64,000 nt of DNA, from contig JBEKDA010000019.1 of the NCBI GenBank assembly GCA_050014595.1, positions 26,632-90,631 of the forward strand, in the 5' to 3' direction. The stretch comes from PALSA-129 sp050014595. Its GTDB lineage: Bacteria; Acidobacteriota; Terriglobia; Bryobacterales; Bryobacteraceae. This document shows positions 45,980 to 55,109 of this stretch, one piece after another. A program made the translations under genes and the position numbers. How positions within the stretch are numbered: position 1 is the stretch's first letter; each line of letters starts with the position of its first letter. The notes beneath the pieces are model-generated. The model did not search any database and was not told the origin of the DNA. It saw only the letters and a program-made list of their open reading frames with translations.

Positions 45980-46768
45980 TCACGCGGCGCGGCGCAGGCG
46001 CTTGTTGGGGCGCTGGGCGTTCGCAGGCGTCAAGGGTTCTTTCTGCGGGGCGCGCAGGCCCAGGTACATCAGCAGCACGATCACCGTGCTCCATTGGCCG
46101 CCGACCGAAAAGAGGCTGTCCACCAGCGCGATCAAGAGACGCGAATCGGTGTGCCGCTGGAGGGCGTTGAAGACCACGAAGGTCACTACCAACTCGGCTG
46201 CCCAGAGCGGCAGCAGCGCCAGGAAAATGCGCCAGCGGTGACCCTGGGTCAGGGCGCGGCTTTTCCCGAGAACCTCGCGTTCCCGGTCGGCTTCAATCGC
46301 CACGATGGGGTCGGTGAAGGCCAGTTTCACCATCGCGATGACGCCGGGCACCAGCAGCAGGGCGCTCCACAGCATCACGGTGATCTCCACTTTGAAGCGG
46401 TTCCATAGCGACTTCGCCCATTGGCGGCGGCCCCAGGCCAGGGCTTCGGCCAGCGGCGGAGGCGGACCGCCGCGAAATCTCCCGAGCAGGCCATAGATGA
46501 CGGCCGGGGCTACCAGCGCTCCCAGCACCAGGTCGCTCACATCCAGCAAAACGGCCGAGAGGATTCCGTCGATGGGGACATTCCCCAACCAACACGCGAG
46601 CTGCAGGAGGAGCTTGCCCGGCAGGAAGACGACCAGTGTAACAGCGGCCAGGAAACCGAAATGGGAAAGGAAAACCCGAACCGAGCGGAGCAGCAGGCCG
46701 CCGACCGAGTGGAACGGCCCGGTGGGGAAGTCCACGGCCAGATATCCGCGGCTAAAGTCCGTCGGCAT
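45980..46768 (-). CDS. Membrane protein, YciC/DUF975-like
   Basis: A 262-residue protein with about five hydrophobic segments. The stretch AMVKLAFTDPIVAIEADRER followed by GKSRALTQGHRWRIF is like the repeat in YciC-type and glycerophosphodiester phosphodiesterase-associated membrane domains. ATG at 46768; TTG 46795 is an upstream option. The function is unknown. A basic tail (NKRLRRAA) ends it. Confidence 0.75.
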   Translation of the reverse strand: MPTDFSRGYLAVDFPTGPFHSVGGLLLRSVRVFLSHFGFLAAVTLVVFLPGKLLLQLACWLGNVPIDGILSAVLLDVSDLVLGALVAPAVIYGLLGRFRGGPPPPLAEALAWGRRQWAKSLWNRFKVEITVMLWSALLLVPGVIAMVKLAFTDPIVAIEADREREVLGKSRALTQGHRWRIFLALLPLWAAELVVTFVVFNALQRHTDSRLLIALVDSLFSVGGQWSTVIVLLMYLGLRAPQKEPLTPANAQRPNKRLRRAA

Positions 46769-46866
46769 ACGGATCTGCTCGGCTAATCTACTCAACTATA
46801 GTCCAGGAGTCCAGGTTCCAGCTCCGGCTTGCGGGCCGGGCCCTCGCATGCGATAAACTCTATGGC

Positions 46867-47976
46867 ATGTCGATCAGCCGTCGCGAATATCTTCAAGCGG
46901 TAGCCGGTGCGCTGGCCGGCGCGGCCACGCTTTCCGGCGACACGGGACCGCCCGCGTCCGGCATTCCGGGCCCGTATCGCGGCAAAGTAGTCGCCGTCGG
47001 GCATTCCAAGTGCATCCGCAATCAGGCGTTCCAGGCGCAGCCGATTCGCGCGATGGTTTCCCGCGGGATGTGCGAGCTTACCGGCGCGCCCGAGCCGGTG
47101 GATGCCTGGCGCCGCTTCTTTTCGCCCGGCGACGTGGTGGGCATCAAGATGAATCCGGTGGGCCAGCCCTACGTCCGCTCCAGCCCGGAAATGCTGAACG
47201 CCATCATTGACGGCGTGCGGTCGGCGGGCGTCAAGGTGACCGATATCGTGGTCTATGAACGGTACCATGAGATTGCCATAAATGCCGGCTTGGGCGGATG
47301 GCTTCCGCCCGGCGCGCGCCTGGCCTGGGCTGCACCGGCGTACTCCGACTATCAGCTCGGCATCGATGGCTACGACCCCGATCACTTTGTCGAGATGCCT
47401 TTCGTTTTTCCCGGGCAGAATCCTAAGGACCCGGCCGCCATTCGATCTTTCGCAGCGACCTTTCTTACGCGCGACATCACCAAGCTCATCAACCTGCCGG
47501 TGTTGAAAAGCCATAACGCCGCCGGGGTGACGCTGGCGCTCAAGAACCTGTCGCACGGCCTGGTGAACAACGTGAACCGCTCGCACCAGCCGAACCAGTT
47601 GCGCATCGCGGAGTTCACGCCGGCCGTGGTTGCTATGCCGGTGATCCGGCAAAAGACCGTTCTGCATATCCTCGACGGCACCAAAGGATTGTTCCACGGC
47701 GGACCGGGCATCACCAGCTTGATGAACGACAACTACGTCTGGGAGCACAAGACGGTCTATTTCGCCACCGACCCGGTGGCGCTTGACCGCACGGGTTTGA
47801 ACGTCATCGACGCCCAGCGGAAGAAGAAGGGCCTCCGGCCCGTGAAAGATCCGAAGACCGACGAAATCTGGACCTCGCCCGACCGCCAGCCCGAGCACAT
47901 CGACAACGCCGGGAAAGCGGGTCTGGGAGAATCCGACCCGGCCAAGATCGATTGGAAAGCCGTCCAGCTCGGCTAA
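46867..47976 (+). CDS. Tat-exported DUF362 protein
   Basis: A 369-residue protein. A twin-arginine signal (SRREYLQAVAGALAGAATL) opens it. The rest is DUF362: GDVVGIKMNPVG, KLINLPVLKSHNAAGVTLALK and NYVWEHKTVYFATDPVALDR. DUF362 proteins often have iron-sulfur ferredoxin partners or act in redox chemistry; no cysteine cluster is present here. GATAAA 9 bases before the ATG is a candidate -10. Confidence 0.85.
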   Translation: MSISRREYLQAVAGALAGAATLSGDTGPPASGIPGPYRGKVVAVGHSKCIRNQAFQAQPIRAMVSRGMCELTGAPEPVDAWRRFFSPGDVVGIKMNPVGQPYVRSSPEMLNAIIDGVRSAGVKVTDIVVYERYHEIAINAGLGGWLPPGARLAWAAPAYSDYQLGIDGYDPDHFVEMPFVFPGQNPKDPAAIRSFAATFLTRDITKLINLPVLKSHNAAGVTLALKNLSHGLVNNVNRSHQPNQLRIAEFTPAVVAMPVIRQKTVLHILDGTKGLFHGGPGITSLMNDNYVWEHKTVYFATDPVALDRTGLNVIDAQRKKKGLRPVKDPKTDEIWTSPDRQPEHIDNAGKAGLGESDPAKIDWKAVQLG

Positions 47977-48013
47977 GGCACCACGCAAGAATAACTTCGC
48001 AGTTGTGGTTGTG

Positions 48014-48031
48014 GCGCACGCACTCGTGCGC
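48014..48031. repeat. ACTC-loop hairpin
   Basis: GCGCACG-CACT-CGTGCGC, perfect, followed by a partial second arm. Same family as 5551-5655 and 18116-18156. Confidence 0.65.
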
Positions 48032-48194
48032 AATGCCACTTAGTTTTCCCATTTCAGTATTCTGCACAAATCATGGGGCGGGCAATTTTGCCCGCAGCCG
48101 CCTTTCAGGCGGCTTCTTCGGGCTGAGAGAGATCCCTTGCACCCGGGAGTTTCTGCAGTTCAGAAGAATCCAAGGTTGAAGGTACTATTTGATT

Positions 48195-48304
48195 TGTAGC
48201 GCCGGCGGTCTTTGCCGCCGGTTCTCGTGTCCCAAAGAGGTCGCGATGGTCAAGCGCGCAGAAGACACCGGCGGCAAGACCGCCGGCGCTACCAGTTGGT
48301 CTTA
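48195..48304. mobile_element. REPIN-like element with a RAYT gene scrap in the centre
   Basis: Two REP cores face each other: 48202-48221 (one extra T) and 48268-48286. The ~45 bases between them (48222-48267) match the 3' end of the RAYT gene: CGATGGTCAAGCGC as in the element at 2257, with one extra base. This looks like a further-deleted form of that element. Confidence 0.65.
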
Positions 48305-48620
48305 ACGGAGCATGAAAATGTGGAAACGCCAGGCGCCGGCTGAAAGCCGGCGGCAGCCAGGATTGGCTGCCCCACAATTTGTGCAGAGGTTGAGCGCGGA
48401 GGAAAACAGAAACAAAGCCAAGACCTGAGAGCGCTGAGGAAGCGGAGGTCCTGCGGCCGGACAGGCGCGAGAGGCCTGGTAAGGAGTTTGAGTTATTCTC
48501 GGAGTGCAGCCGAGGGCCCATAAACATGGAGCGAAATGCACACGGCCGAAAATATTCTTGCCAAAGCGGCAGGAATTCAACTCGGCAGGTACGGTCGTGC
48601 GACAAGTCGCGGCTCTGCGC

Positions 48621-49208
48621 CTACTTCTCGCCGGGCGGCTTCACGTCGCCGCAGTCCGCAGACAGCCACCTGGTGCTGAAGGTCATCTTCGATTCCATGG
48701 TGCGGGGGGCGTTGCCGTTTGCAGGGCCAGTGCCACTGTTCTTGAAGGTTGCGGAGCCTTTGACATGCTCGGCGTCCAGGCGCTCGACGGTCATGTCGCC
48801 AACCATCGTCATGTTGGTCTTGTCCGGTTGGCACTCCATATGCAATTGAATCTTGTCGGACGAAGAACTGACGACTTTGCGGGTGCAGTTGGCCTGATTA
48901 TTGTCATTGGCGAACGCCATGGCCCGGTTCAGCGATTCCTTGGTGACGCACGATTTGGTGGTGGTGGTGCGGGGGGACCCGCCGCGGCCATTCATCATGG
49001 CTAGCACCTGGGCACGCTGGGCCTCCGGGATCTTGGCCAACTGATCCGGCGTGAGTTGCATGGCCGGCATGGCCGGCATTCCGGGGATCTCGAGGGTAGT
49101 GGTGCTCTCCCAGAGTCCTGGCTTGGCGTCGAATGGCTTAATTTCCTGGGCTGTCAACGCAGCCAGAGGGCACAGAATGGCGATGCCGAATAAAATCGTT
49201 GTCTTCAC
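48621..49208 (-). CDS. DUF3617 family exported protein
   Basis: A 195-residue protein with signal peptide (LFGIAILCPLAALTAQE). The mature part begins KPGLWESTTTLEIPG, the DUF3617 opening, then paired cysteines (SCVT...NCTRK, MECQ, DCGD). DUF3617 proteins are exported and of unknown function. A Met/Pro-rich segment (GMPAMPAMQLT) precedes a helix. Confidence 0.8.
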   Translation of the reverse strand: MKTTILFGIAILCPLAALTAQEIKPFDAKPGLWESTTTLEIPGMPAMPAMQLTPDQLAKIPEAQRAQVLAMMNGRGGSPRTTTTKSCVTKESLNRAMAFANDNNQANCTRKVVSSSSDKIQLHMECQPDKTNMTMVGDMTVERLDAEHVKGSATFKNSGTGPANGNAPRTMESKMTFSTRWLSADCGDVKPPGEK

Positions 49209-49279
49209 AGGGTCAGTCCTCCCGTAAAATCATGGTACCTCATAAACACTCGCGGCAAATTGCGGTAACGTGGATCAAA

Positions 49280-50929
49280 ATGCCAATTTCTCCGCTTGCG
49301 GGTAAGAACCCCACGCCCGATATGCTGGTCAACGTGCCGCGTCTCATCACGGCCTACTATACGGAGAAGCCGGACGTCTCGGTAGCCTCACAGCGCGTCA
49401 GCTTCGGCACGTCGGGCCATCGCGGCTCGTCGCTGGAGTGTTCCTTTAACGAAGATCACATTCTGGCGATCACGCAGGCCATCTGCCGGTACCGCGCGGA
49501 GAACGGCGTGGATGGCCCGCTGTTCCTGGCAGCGGATACGCATGCGCTTTCCGAGCCGGCCTTCTCGAGCGCGCTCGAAGTGCTGGCGGCCAACGGCGTC
49601 GAGGTGATGATCGACCAGGAACTGGGTTACACGCCCACGCCGGCGCTTTCGCACGCCATCCTGGCCTACAATCGCGGCGGCCGGAGCGCGCAGGCCGATG
49701 GCGTGGTGATCACGCCGTCGCACAATCCGCCGCCCGATGGAGGCTTCAAGTACAATCCGCCCAGCGGCGGCCCGGCCGATACGGACGCCACCAAAGCCAT
49801 TGAGGATCTGGCCAACCAGATGCTTCGCGATGGCCTGCGCGACGTTCGCCGCCAATCCAACCGCTCGGCGCTCAACGCCTCGACGACGCATCGCTACGAT
49901 TACGTGTCGGCTTATGTGAACGATCTGGGCTCGGTGCTGGATCTGGGCGCGATTCGCGCGGCGGGGCTTTCTCTGTGCGCCGATCCGCTGGGCGGCGCGG
50001 GCGTGGCCTACTGGGGGCGCATCGCCGAACGCTACGGCTTGTCGCTCGAAATCGAACATGCCGATGTCGACCCCACCTTCCGCTTCATGCGGCTCGACTG
50101 GGACGGCAAGATCCGCATGGATTGCTCGTCGCCGTACGCCATGGCCGGGCTGATCGGGCTCAAGGACCGGTTCGATGTGGCGTTCGCCTGCGATACCGAT
50201 CACGACCGGCACGGGATTGTGACGCGGAGCGCCGGCCTGCTCAACCCCAACCACTACCTGGCCACGGCGATCTCTTACCTGTTCGGCCACCGCGACGGAT
50301 GGCCGGCGACCGCCGGGGTGGGGAAGACGCTGGTATCGAGCAGCATGATCGACCGCGTGGCGGCGCACCTGGGCCGGCGGCTGGTGGAAGTTCCGGTGGG
50401 ATTCAAGTGGTTCGTGGATGGACTGCTGGACGGCTCGCTGGGCTTCGGCGGAGAAGAGAGCGCCGGCGCTTCGTTCCTGCGGCGCGACGGCACCGTGTGG
50501 ACCACCGACAAGGACGGCATCCTGCTGGCCCTGCTGGCGGCGGAGATGCTGGCGCGCACCGGGAAGGACCCCGGGGAGATCTACCGCGGGCTGACGGAAC
50601 AATTCGGCGCGCCGGTCTACGAGCGCGTCGACGCCGCGGCCACGCCGGCGCAGAAAGCCGCGCTGGCGGAGCTGAACCCGGAACAAGTGACGGCGCGCGA
50701 GCTGGCCGGGGACCCCATCGAAGCCATGCTGACGCGGGCCCCGGGGAACGGGGCCTCGATCGGCGGCCTCAAAGTGGTGACGCGGCGCGGCTGGTTTGCG
50801 GCGCGGCCTTCCGGCACCGAAGACGTTTACAAGATCTATGCCGAGAGTTTCGCCGGCGCCGAACACCTCAAGCGAATTCAAGACGAGGCGCGCGAACTGG
50901 TGGGACGGGCGCTGGCAATGGTAGCCTGA
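49280..50929 (+). CDS. pgm: Phosphoglucomutase (alpha-D-glucose specific)
   Basis: Interconverts glucose-1- and glucose-6-phosphate. 549 residues from the ATG at 49280; the upstream part of the frame (49199-) overlaps the DUF3617 gene and is not homologous. The active-site Ser147 is in ITPSHNP, the metal loop is CDTDHDRHG, a sugar loop GGEESAG and the phosphate motif RPSGTED near the C-terminus. Weak ribosome binding site (GGATCAAA). Confidence 0.94.
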   Translation: MPISPLAGKNPTPDMLVNVPRLITAYYTEKPDVSVASQRVSFGTSGHRGSSLECSFNEDHILAITQAICRYRAENGVDGPLFLAADTHALSEPAFSSALEVLAANGVEVMIDQELGYTPTPALSHAILAYNRGGRSAQADGVVITPSHNPPPDGGFKYNPPSGGPADTDATKAIEDLANQMLRDGLRDVRRQSNRSALNASTTHRYDYVSAYVNDLGSVLDLGAIRAAGLSLCADPLGGAGVAYWGRIAERYGLSLEIEHADVDPTFRFMRLDWDGKIRMDCSSPYAMAGLIGLKDRFDVAFACDTDHDRHGIVTRSAGLLNPNHYLATAISYLFGHRDGWPATAGVGKTLVSSSMIDRVAAHLGRRLVEVPVGFKWFVDGLLDGSLGFGGEESAGASFLRRDGTVWTTDKDGILLALLAAEMLARTGKDPGEIYRGLTEQFGAPVYERVDAAATPAQKAALAELNPEQVTARELAGDPIEAMLTRAPGNGASIGGLKVVTRRGWFAARPSGTEDVYKIYAESFAGAEHLKRIQDEARELVGRALAMVA

Positions 50930-50936
50930 AACTCGG

Positions 50937-51821
50937 GTGGCGGATTTCGTTCGCGAGAAACAGGCGGCTGCGCTGCGCTCGTTGCTCGCCGCCGTCGGAC
51001 TGACGGCATTCAAGATCGTAGTCGGCGTGGCCACGGGCAGCCTCGGCATCCTGGCCGAGGCCGCGCATTCGGGCCTGGACCTGGTGGCGGCCGGCCTCAC
51101 CTTCGTGGCCGTCCGTCTTTCCGGACGCCCCGCCGATCGGGAGCACCTCTACGGGCACGGGAAAATAGAAAACGTTTCGGCGCTCGGCGAAACCCTGTTG
51201 CTGCTCCTGACGTGCGCCTGGATCGTGTGGGAAGCCGTCCACCGGCTCCGCACGCACCACGCGGAAATCGAGGTCACGGTCTGGTCGTTTGCGGTCATGC
51301 TGACCTCCATCGCCGTGGATGTCTCCCGCTCGCGCGTGCTTTCGCGCGCCGCCAGGGAATATCACAGCCAGGCGCTGGAGGCCGATGCGCTGCACTTCAC
51401 AACCGATGTGTGGAGTTCGTCGGTGGTGATCGTGGGTCTGGCGGCGGTCAAGGCGGGCGACTGGTGGCCGCGGCTGTTGTTTCTGCGCAATGCCGACGCG
51501 ATTGCCGCGCTGGGCGTTTCCGCGCTGGTGGTGTGGGTGAGCGTGCGGTTGGGCCGCCGCACCCTGGACGCCCTCATCGACAAAGCGCCCGAAGGCATGG
51601 AGCAGCGCATCATCTCCGCGGTGGAAGGCGTCGCGGGAGTCCGCAATTGCCATAACGTGCGCATGCGGTATTCCGGGCCCATCCTTTTTATCGACCTGCA
51701 CATTCTGGTCGACGGCGCGCAAAGCCTGGCGCAAGCCCACTTGCTGACCGAGACCATCGAGGAAGTCATCCGTGACTTCGCCCCGAATGCCGATGTCACG
51801 GTGCATCCCGAGCCGTTCTGA
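50937..51821 (+). CDS. Cation diffusion facilitator (CDF) transporter
   Basis: A 294-residue metal/H+ antiporter with about six TM segments and a cytoplasmic C-terminal domain. Metal residues: AEAAHSGLDLV in TM2 (H, D) and EADALHFTTDVWSS in TM5 (D, H, D). It probably exports Zn2+, Fe2+ or Mn2+. GTG start 7 bases after pgm, so likely co-transcribed. Confidence 0.9.
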   Translation: MADFVREKQAAALRSLLAAVGLTAFKIVVGVATGSLGILAEAAHSGLDLVAAGLTFVAVRLSGRPADREHLYGHGKIENVSALGETLLLLLTCAWIVWEAVHRLRTHHAEIEVTVWSFAVMLTSIAVDVSRSRVLSRAAREYHSQALEADALHFTTDVWSSSVVIVGLAAVKAGDWWPRLLFLRNADAIAALGVSALVVWVSVRLGRRTLDALIDKAPEGMEQRIISAVEGVAGVRNCHNVRMRYSGPILFIDLHILVDGAQSLAQAHLLTETIEEVIRDFAPNADVTVHPEPF

Positions 51822-51825
51822 GGGT

Positions 51826-51936
51826 GGCGCAAGGGCTCGTGGAATGGCGATGGTCAAGCGGGCAAGAGACACCGGCGGCAAGACCGCCGGCGCTACCAGT
51901 TGGTCTTAACAGAGCTTGAAAATGGAGAAACTCCAG
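51826..51936. repeat. REP unit with a RAYT 3'-end scrap
   Basis: A fragment similar to the RAYT C-terminus (TGGCGATGGTCAAGCG) precedes a reversed REP core (51872-51890) and its flank to ~51936. A different hairpin, GGACCGGCC-AGGA-GGCCGGTCC, follows at 51958-51979. Confidence 0.65.
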
Positions 51937-52004
51937 AGGTGGCTTTCAGCCGGCGCTGGACCGGCCAGGAGGCCGGTCCCACTAAGCCGCGCGTCCGGCG
52001 CGGC

Positions 52005-53504
52005 CTACCGCTTGCCGGAAAAGTCCCAGTAAATGGTGCAGTCGCGGACTTCGGCTTGGTGGCGGAAGAGTTGCGGGAGGCTGATCTTATCGGTCTCGTC
52101 GCTTTCGTAGCAGGCGGCTACCGTATTGTAAAGGCCGGCGCGGACCTGGTCGTGGATTTTCGTGACCGGCAGAATGTGGAACCCGGCCGCCTCTGCGGGC
52201 GGGAGATCCAGGTCGTGCGCATAGGAGAATTCCATGCCGTCGGGGGGCGGGCGGCGCGTCAGGAAGTAGAAAAGCTCGTCGGCCCACACGGCGCCGCCCG
52301 GCGGCGTGACTTTTTGCACCTGTTGCGCGATCTTTTCGCAATCTTTCCAGGAATAGGAATCGAGATCCTCATAGATGGCTTTTCCCAGGCCCAAGGTCAC
52401 CAACACGATCAGAAACATGGATGGAGCGAAGGGCCGCTCGCCGAGGCCGAGCCTCGTCGCAACGACGTATAATCCGGCCATCGCCAGAATGGCGGCGAAC
52501 GGGATGACCAGCAGAAAGTAGCGCTCGAAGGTGGGATGCGCGGTGGCCAGCTCGGCGCCCAAGCCCAAAGCCAACCAGCCGGCCAGATAAAACTCGGAAC
52601 GCCGCGCGCGATCCCAGTCGCTCTTGCGGCCGATGAACCAGATGCCTACGCCCGAGAGCAGGACCAGAGCGAGCCCCTGCGCGGAATCGATCCAGGAGGT
52701 CAGCACCGAAATGTCCTGCCCGGTAGCGCCGTCCCACTTGGTGTGGCGGTACAGCGTCTGGTACTGGATGATGTTGAAGAGCACCGGCTTGGGAGATTCG
52801 AGGAACAGCAGCAGCACCGGCAGAAACGGGATGCCGGCGCCGATCAGGAACATGGCGATCTTGAGCCAACGGGCGCCGGCGCGGTTGTAGATGGCGATCC
52901 AGAGCAGCAGCACCGGGGCCACTGCCGCCGTCAGCAAAGAAGAAGCCGCGGCTGCGCCGGCCAGCAGTCCGGCGGCGGCGGCCCACTGCGGGCCGCGCCG
53001 TTCCACGGAGCAGACCGCCAGGCGGAAAGCCGCCACCGAGAGGAACAGACACAGGCCGTAGGCCTGCCCGATGGGGCCGAACAGAACCACCTGCGAGTTC
53101 GTCCCGACGGCCACCAGGACGGCGCACGCGCCAGCCAGCCGCCAGCGCGAAACGGGGAAGCGCTGGAGCACGAAGCCCGCGGCCAGCAGTGCGCCGGCCA
53201 CCACCCAGAAAGCCGCGAGGGCGTGGACCGGCCGCCAGCTCTCGCCAAAGATTTTCATCCAACCGGCGTTGAGGTAGGCGTTGAGGGGCGTTTGCGGAAA
53301 ACAGAAATCCAGATAAGGCCGCTTGCCGGCTTTGATCAACTGGGCGGCCAGAAGATGAAAGCCTTCGTCCCAGGCGAAAGCCAGTGTTTGGGAATAAAGC
53401 AGGAGACCGGCGACAAGCAGCGCGGCGAGCGCGGAGAGGCGGAGCCAGGGTCTGCTCGCGTGCGACGGGCCAGGGGGCTGGTGCGCCGGCGTGGAATCCT
53501 GCAT
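52005..53504 (-). CDS. Membrane glycosyltransferase-like protein
   Basis: A 499-residue protein with ~10 TM segments. The first loop has AFAWDEGFHLLAAQLIKAGKR, the acidic (DE) signature of the PMT/ArnT clan, and PYLDFCFPQTPLNAYL. ATG 53504 is chosen; the open frame extends to 53531. The soluble C-terminal tail is rich in charged residues (DCEKIAQQVQKVTPPG). It probably glycosylates an envelope component. A second such protein is at 37155. Confidence 0.75.
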   Translation of the reverse strand: MQDSTPAHQPPGPSHASRPWLRLSALAALLVAGLLLYSQTLAFAWDEGFHLLAAQLIKAGKRPYLDFCFPQTPLNAYLNAGWMKIFGESWRPVHALAAFWVVAGALLAAGFVLQRFPVSRWRLAGACAVLVAVGTNSQVVLFGPIGQAYGLCLFLSVAAFRLAVCSVERRGPQWAAAAGLLAGAAAASSLLTAAVAPVLLLWIAIYNRAGARWLKIAMFLIGAGIPFLPVLLLFLESPKPVLFNIIQYQTLYRHTKWDGATGQDISVLTSWIDSAQGLALVLLSGVGIWFIGRKSDWDRARRSEFYLAGWLALGLGAELATAHPTFERYFLLVIPFAAILAMAGLYVVATRLGLGERPFAPSMFLIVLVTLGLGKAIYEDLDSYSWKDCEKIAQQVQKVTPPGGAVWADELFYFLTRRPPPDGMEFSYAHDLDLPPAEAAGFHILPVTKIHDQVRAGLYNTVAACYESDETDKISLPQLFRHQAEVRDCTIYWDFSGKR

Positions 53505-53567
53505 GTTGCTTATCTTAGTACACCGTTTCACCGGTACAGCCTCGTATTCCGCAAAGAAGCAAGCGGG

Positions 53568-53984
53568 TTAACCGGCGGCTTTCATGCTCTCTTTCCGCAA
53601 ACTTCCCGCGAAGCGTCGCAGCATGGAATCGTTGCGCATCGGCAGAACCGGCTGGAGGACGCGCGGCTGGGTGCGGAACTCGTATCTGTCCACGCAGCAA
53701 GCCGATCTCTTGCCCCATCCCCGGACGATGCGTCCGAAGACGATCAGACGCATGGCACAGGAGTCGTCGAGCAGAACCGGCCAACTGATCGACAGCTCTA
53801 CGAATACTCCCACTTTCAAGGGATGCTCGATCTGGAACGCCATGCCTCCGCTGGCCATGTCAATGGTCTCTCCCATTCCAGATTCGGTTACTACGTCATC
53901 TTCCAGGAGTCTGTAACGCAACTCGCGATGGATCGGGAATCTCGTCTTTGAGCGCCGTTCGCTCTCTCTTTTCTTTTCCGGCAT
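53568..53984 (-). CDS. PilZ-domain protein
   Basis: A 138-residue protein. ATG 53984 has GGAGGA about 9 bases upstream. ESERRSKTRFPIHRELRYR and later DMASGGMAFQIEHPLKVGVFVEL are the RxxxR and D/NxSxxG-type halves of PilZ, which binds c-di-GMP. No output domain is attached. A basic C-terminus completes it. It could regulate motility, pili or exopolysaccharide. Confidence 0.82.
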   Translation of the reverse strand: MPEKKRESERRSKTRFPIHRELRYRLLEDDVVTESGMGETIDMASGGMAFQIEHPLKVGVFVELSISWPVLLDDSCAMRLIVFGRIVRGWGKRSACCVDRYEFRTQPRVLQPVLPMRNDSMLRRFAGSLRKESMKAAG

Positions 53985-54208
53985 TATGCTGTTTCCTCCG
54001 AATTGCAAGTGGTGCAGTGCACTTCGCTGCCCGAAAGTTCGCCATAATAAAATCAATTAGTTAGCGTTCTCCCATGGCTGCTATGTAAACTTAGTAGACA
54101 CTTTTGACAGTTCAGGCCTGTAAGGTTTGTTGACAGTGTAAAGGGAAGTCACGGAACGGGGGCGATTTGGATGGAGGCCTCTGAGCGCTGATTCTGTATA
54201 ATCAAGTC

Positions 54209-54496
54209 ATGGATTTACGCCCTTTGCACGACCGGGTTCTTGTGCGGCGCCTGGAGGAAGTGGAGCAGAAGCGCGGAGGGATCATCATCCCCGACACCGC
54301 CAAAGAGAAGCCGCAGCAGGCCGAGGTATGCGCCGTTGGGAACGGCAAGTTGCTGGAATCGGGGGAGCGCGTGGCGCTCGACGTGAAGTCCGGCGACCGG
54401 ATTCTCTTCGGCAAGTATTCCGGCGCCGATATCAAGGTGGACGGACAGGAGTACCTGATTCTGAAGGAAGATGAGATCCTCGGGGTGTTGGAATAA
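54209..54496 (+). CDS. groS: Co-chaperonin GroES
   Basis: A 95-residue GroES: LRPLHDRVLVRRLEEVEQKRGG, the mobile loop GGIIIPDTAKEKPQ, and YSGADIKVDGQEYLILKEDEIL. No groEL follows; the next gene is OmpH/Skp. TATAAT at 54197-54202 is only 6 bases before the ATG, suggesting a leaderless message. No CIRCE element is seen. Confidence 0.95.
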   Translation: MDLRPLHDRVLVRRLEEVEQKRGGIIIPDTAKEKPQQAEVCAVGNGKLLESGERVALDVKSGDRILFGKYSGADIKVDGQEYLILKEDEILGVLE

Positions 54497-54544
54497 GGTG
54501 TGCTAATCTAAAGTTTCTACACACCATTTTCAGGAGTTGCTTCC

Positions 54545-55090
54545 ATGTCTTTTCAGAAGGTGCTCAGGCCGCTGGTGGTCTGTTCCGCCCTCTTCGCCGC
54601 CGCCCAACTGGCCCCGGCGCAGAGCAAAGTCGCGGTAATCAATCTACAGAAGTCCGTGTTCGATACGGCCGAGATCAAGAAGGCCGAGACCGATATGCAG
54701 GCGACGTTCGCGCCGCGCCAGGCGCAGGGCAGGAAGCTGCAAGAGGATCTCGCGGCGATCACTCAGAAGCTGCAAGGGGAACCCGGCAAGCTGACGCCGC
54801 AGGCGGAGTTCGACCTCAACGCCGAAGGCAAGCGCAAGCAGGTGGAATTGACGCGCATTAACGAAGACCTGCAGGCGGATGCCGAGAAAATGCGCAACGA
54901 GATTCTCAGCAAGAGCACCGACAAGATGCAGGCCGTGGTGAAGAAGCTGGCGGAAGAAAAGGGCTACGACCTGGTGGTGGATACGCAGGTGGCCCTGTAC
55001 TTCAAGCCGGCCATGGACGTCACCGGAGAGGCCACCGCCGCGTACGACAAGGCGTATCCGGTTCCCGCCGCGCCGCCGGCGAAGAAGTAG
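54545..55090 (+). CDS. OmpH/Skp-family periplasmic chaperone
   Basis: A 181-residue exported protein (signal LVVCSALFAAAQLAPAQ). SKVAVINLQKSVFDTAEIKKAE opens the OmpH fold, with long helices (LQEDLAAITQKLQGEPG, NEDLQADAEKMRNEILSK) forming the grasping arms. Such proteins hold outer-membrane proteins in the periplasm. GGAG precedes the ATG by ~9 bases. Confidence 0.85.
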   Translation: MSFQKVLRPLVVCSALFAAAQLAPAQSKVAVINLQKSVFDTAEIKKAETDMQATFAPRQAQGRKLQEDLAAITQKLQGEPGKLTPQAEFDLNAEGKRKQVELTRINEDLQADAEKMRNEILSKSTDKMQAVVKKLAEEKGYDLVVDTQVALYFKPAMDVTGEATAAYDKAYPVPAAPPAKK

Positions 55091-55109
55091 AATAGAGCTG
55101 GGGATCCAC

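Larger units (their letters stand above)
47977..48620. other. Long repeat-rich gap
   Basis: Holds an ACTC-loop hairpin (48014-48031), hairpins with constant loops (48078-48113 and 48331-48372) and an inverted pair of REPs (48195-48304). No gene is convincing. The hairpin at 48331-48372 has stems GCCGGCT-GAA-AGCCGGC and GGCAGCCA-GGAT-TGGCTGCC. Confidence 0.55.

Noticed and set aside
49388..51100. Minus-strand ORF opposite pgm (570 codons)
   Set aside because: Shadow frame without recognisable domain.
53985..54208. CIRCE element before groS
   Set aside because: No TTAGCACTC / GAGTGCTAA pair is present.
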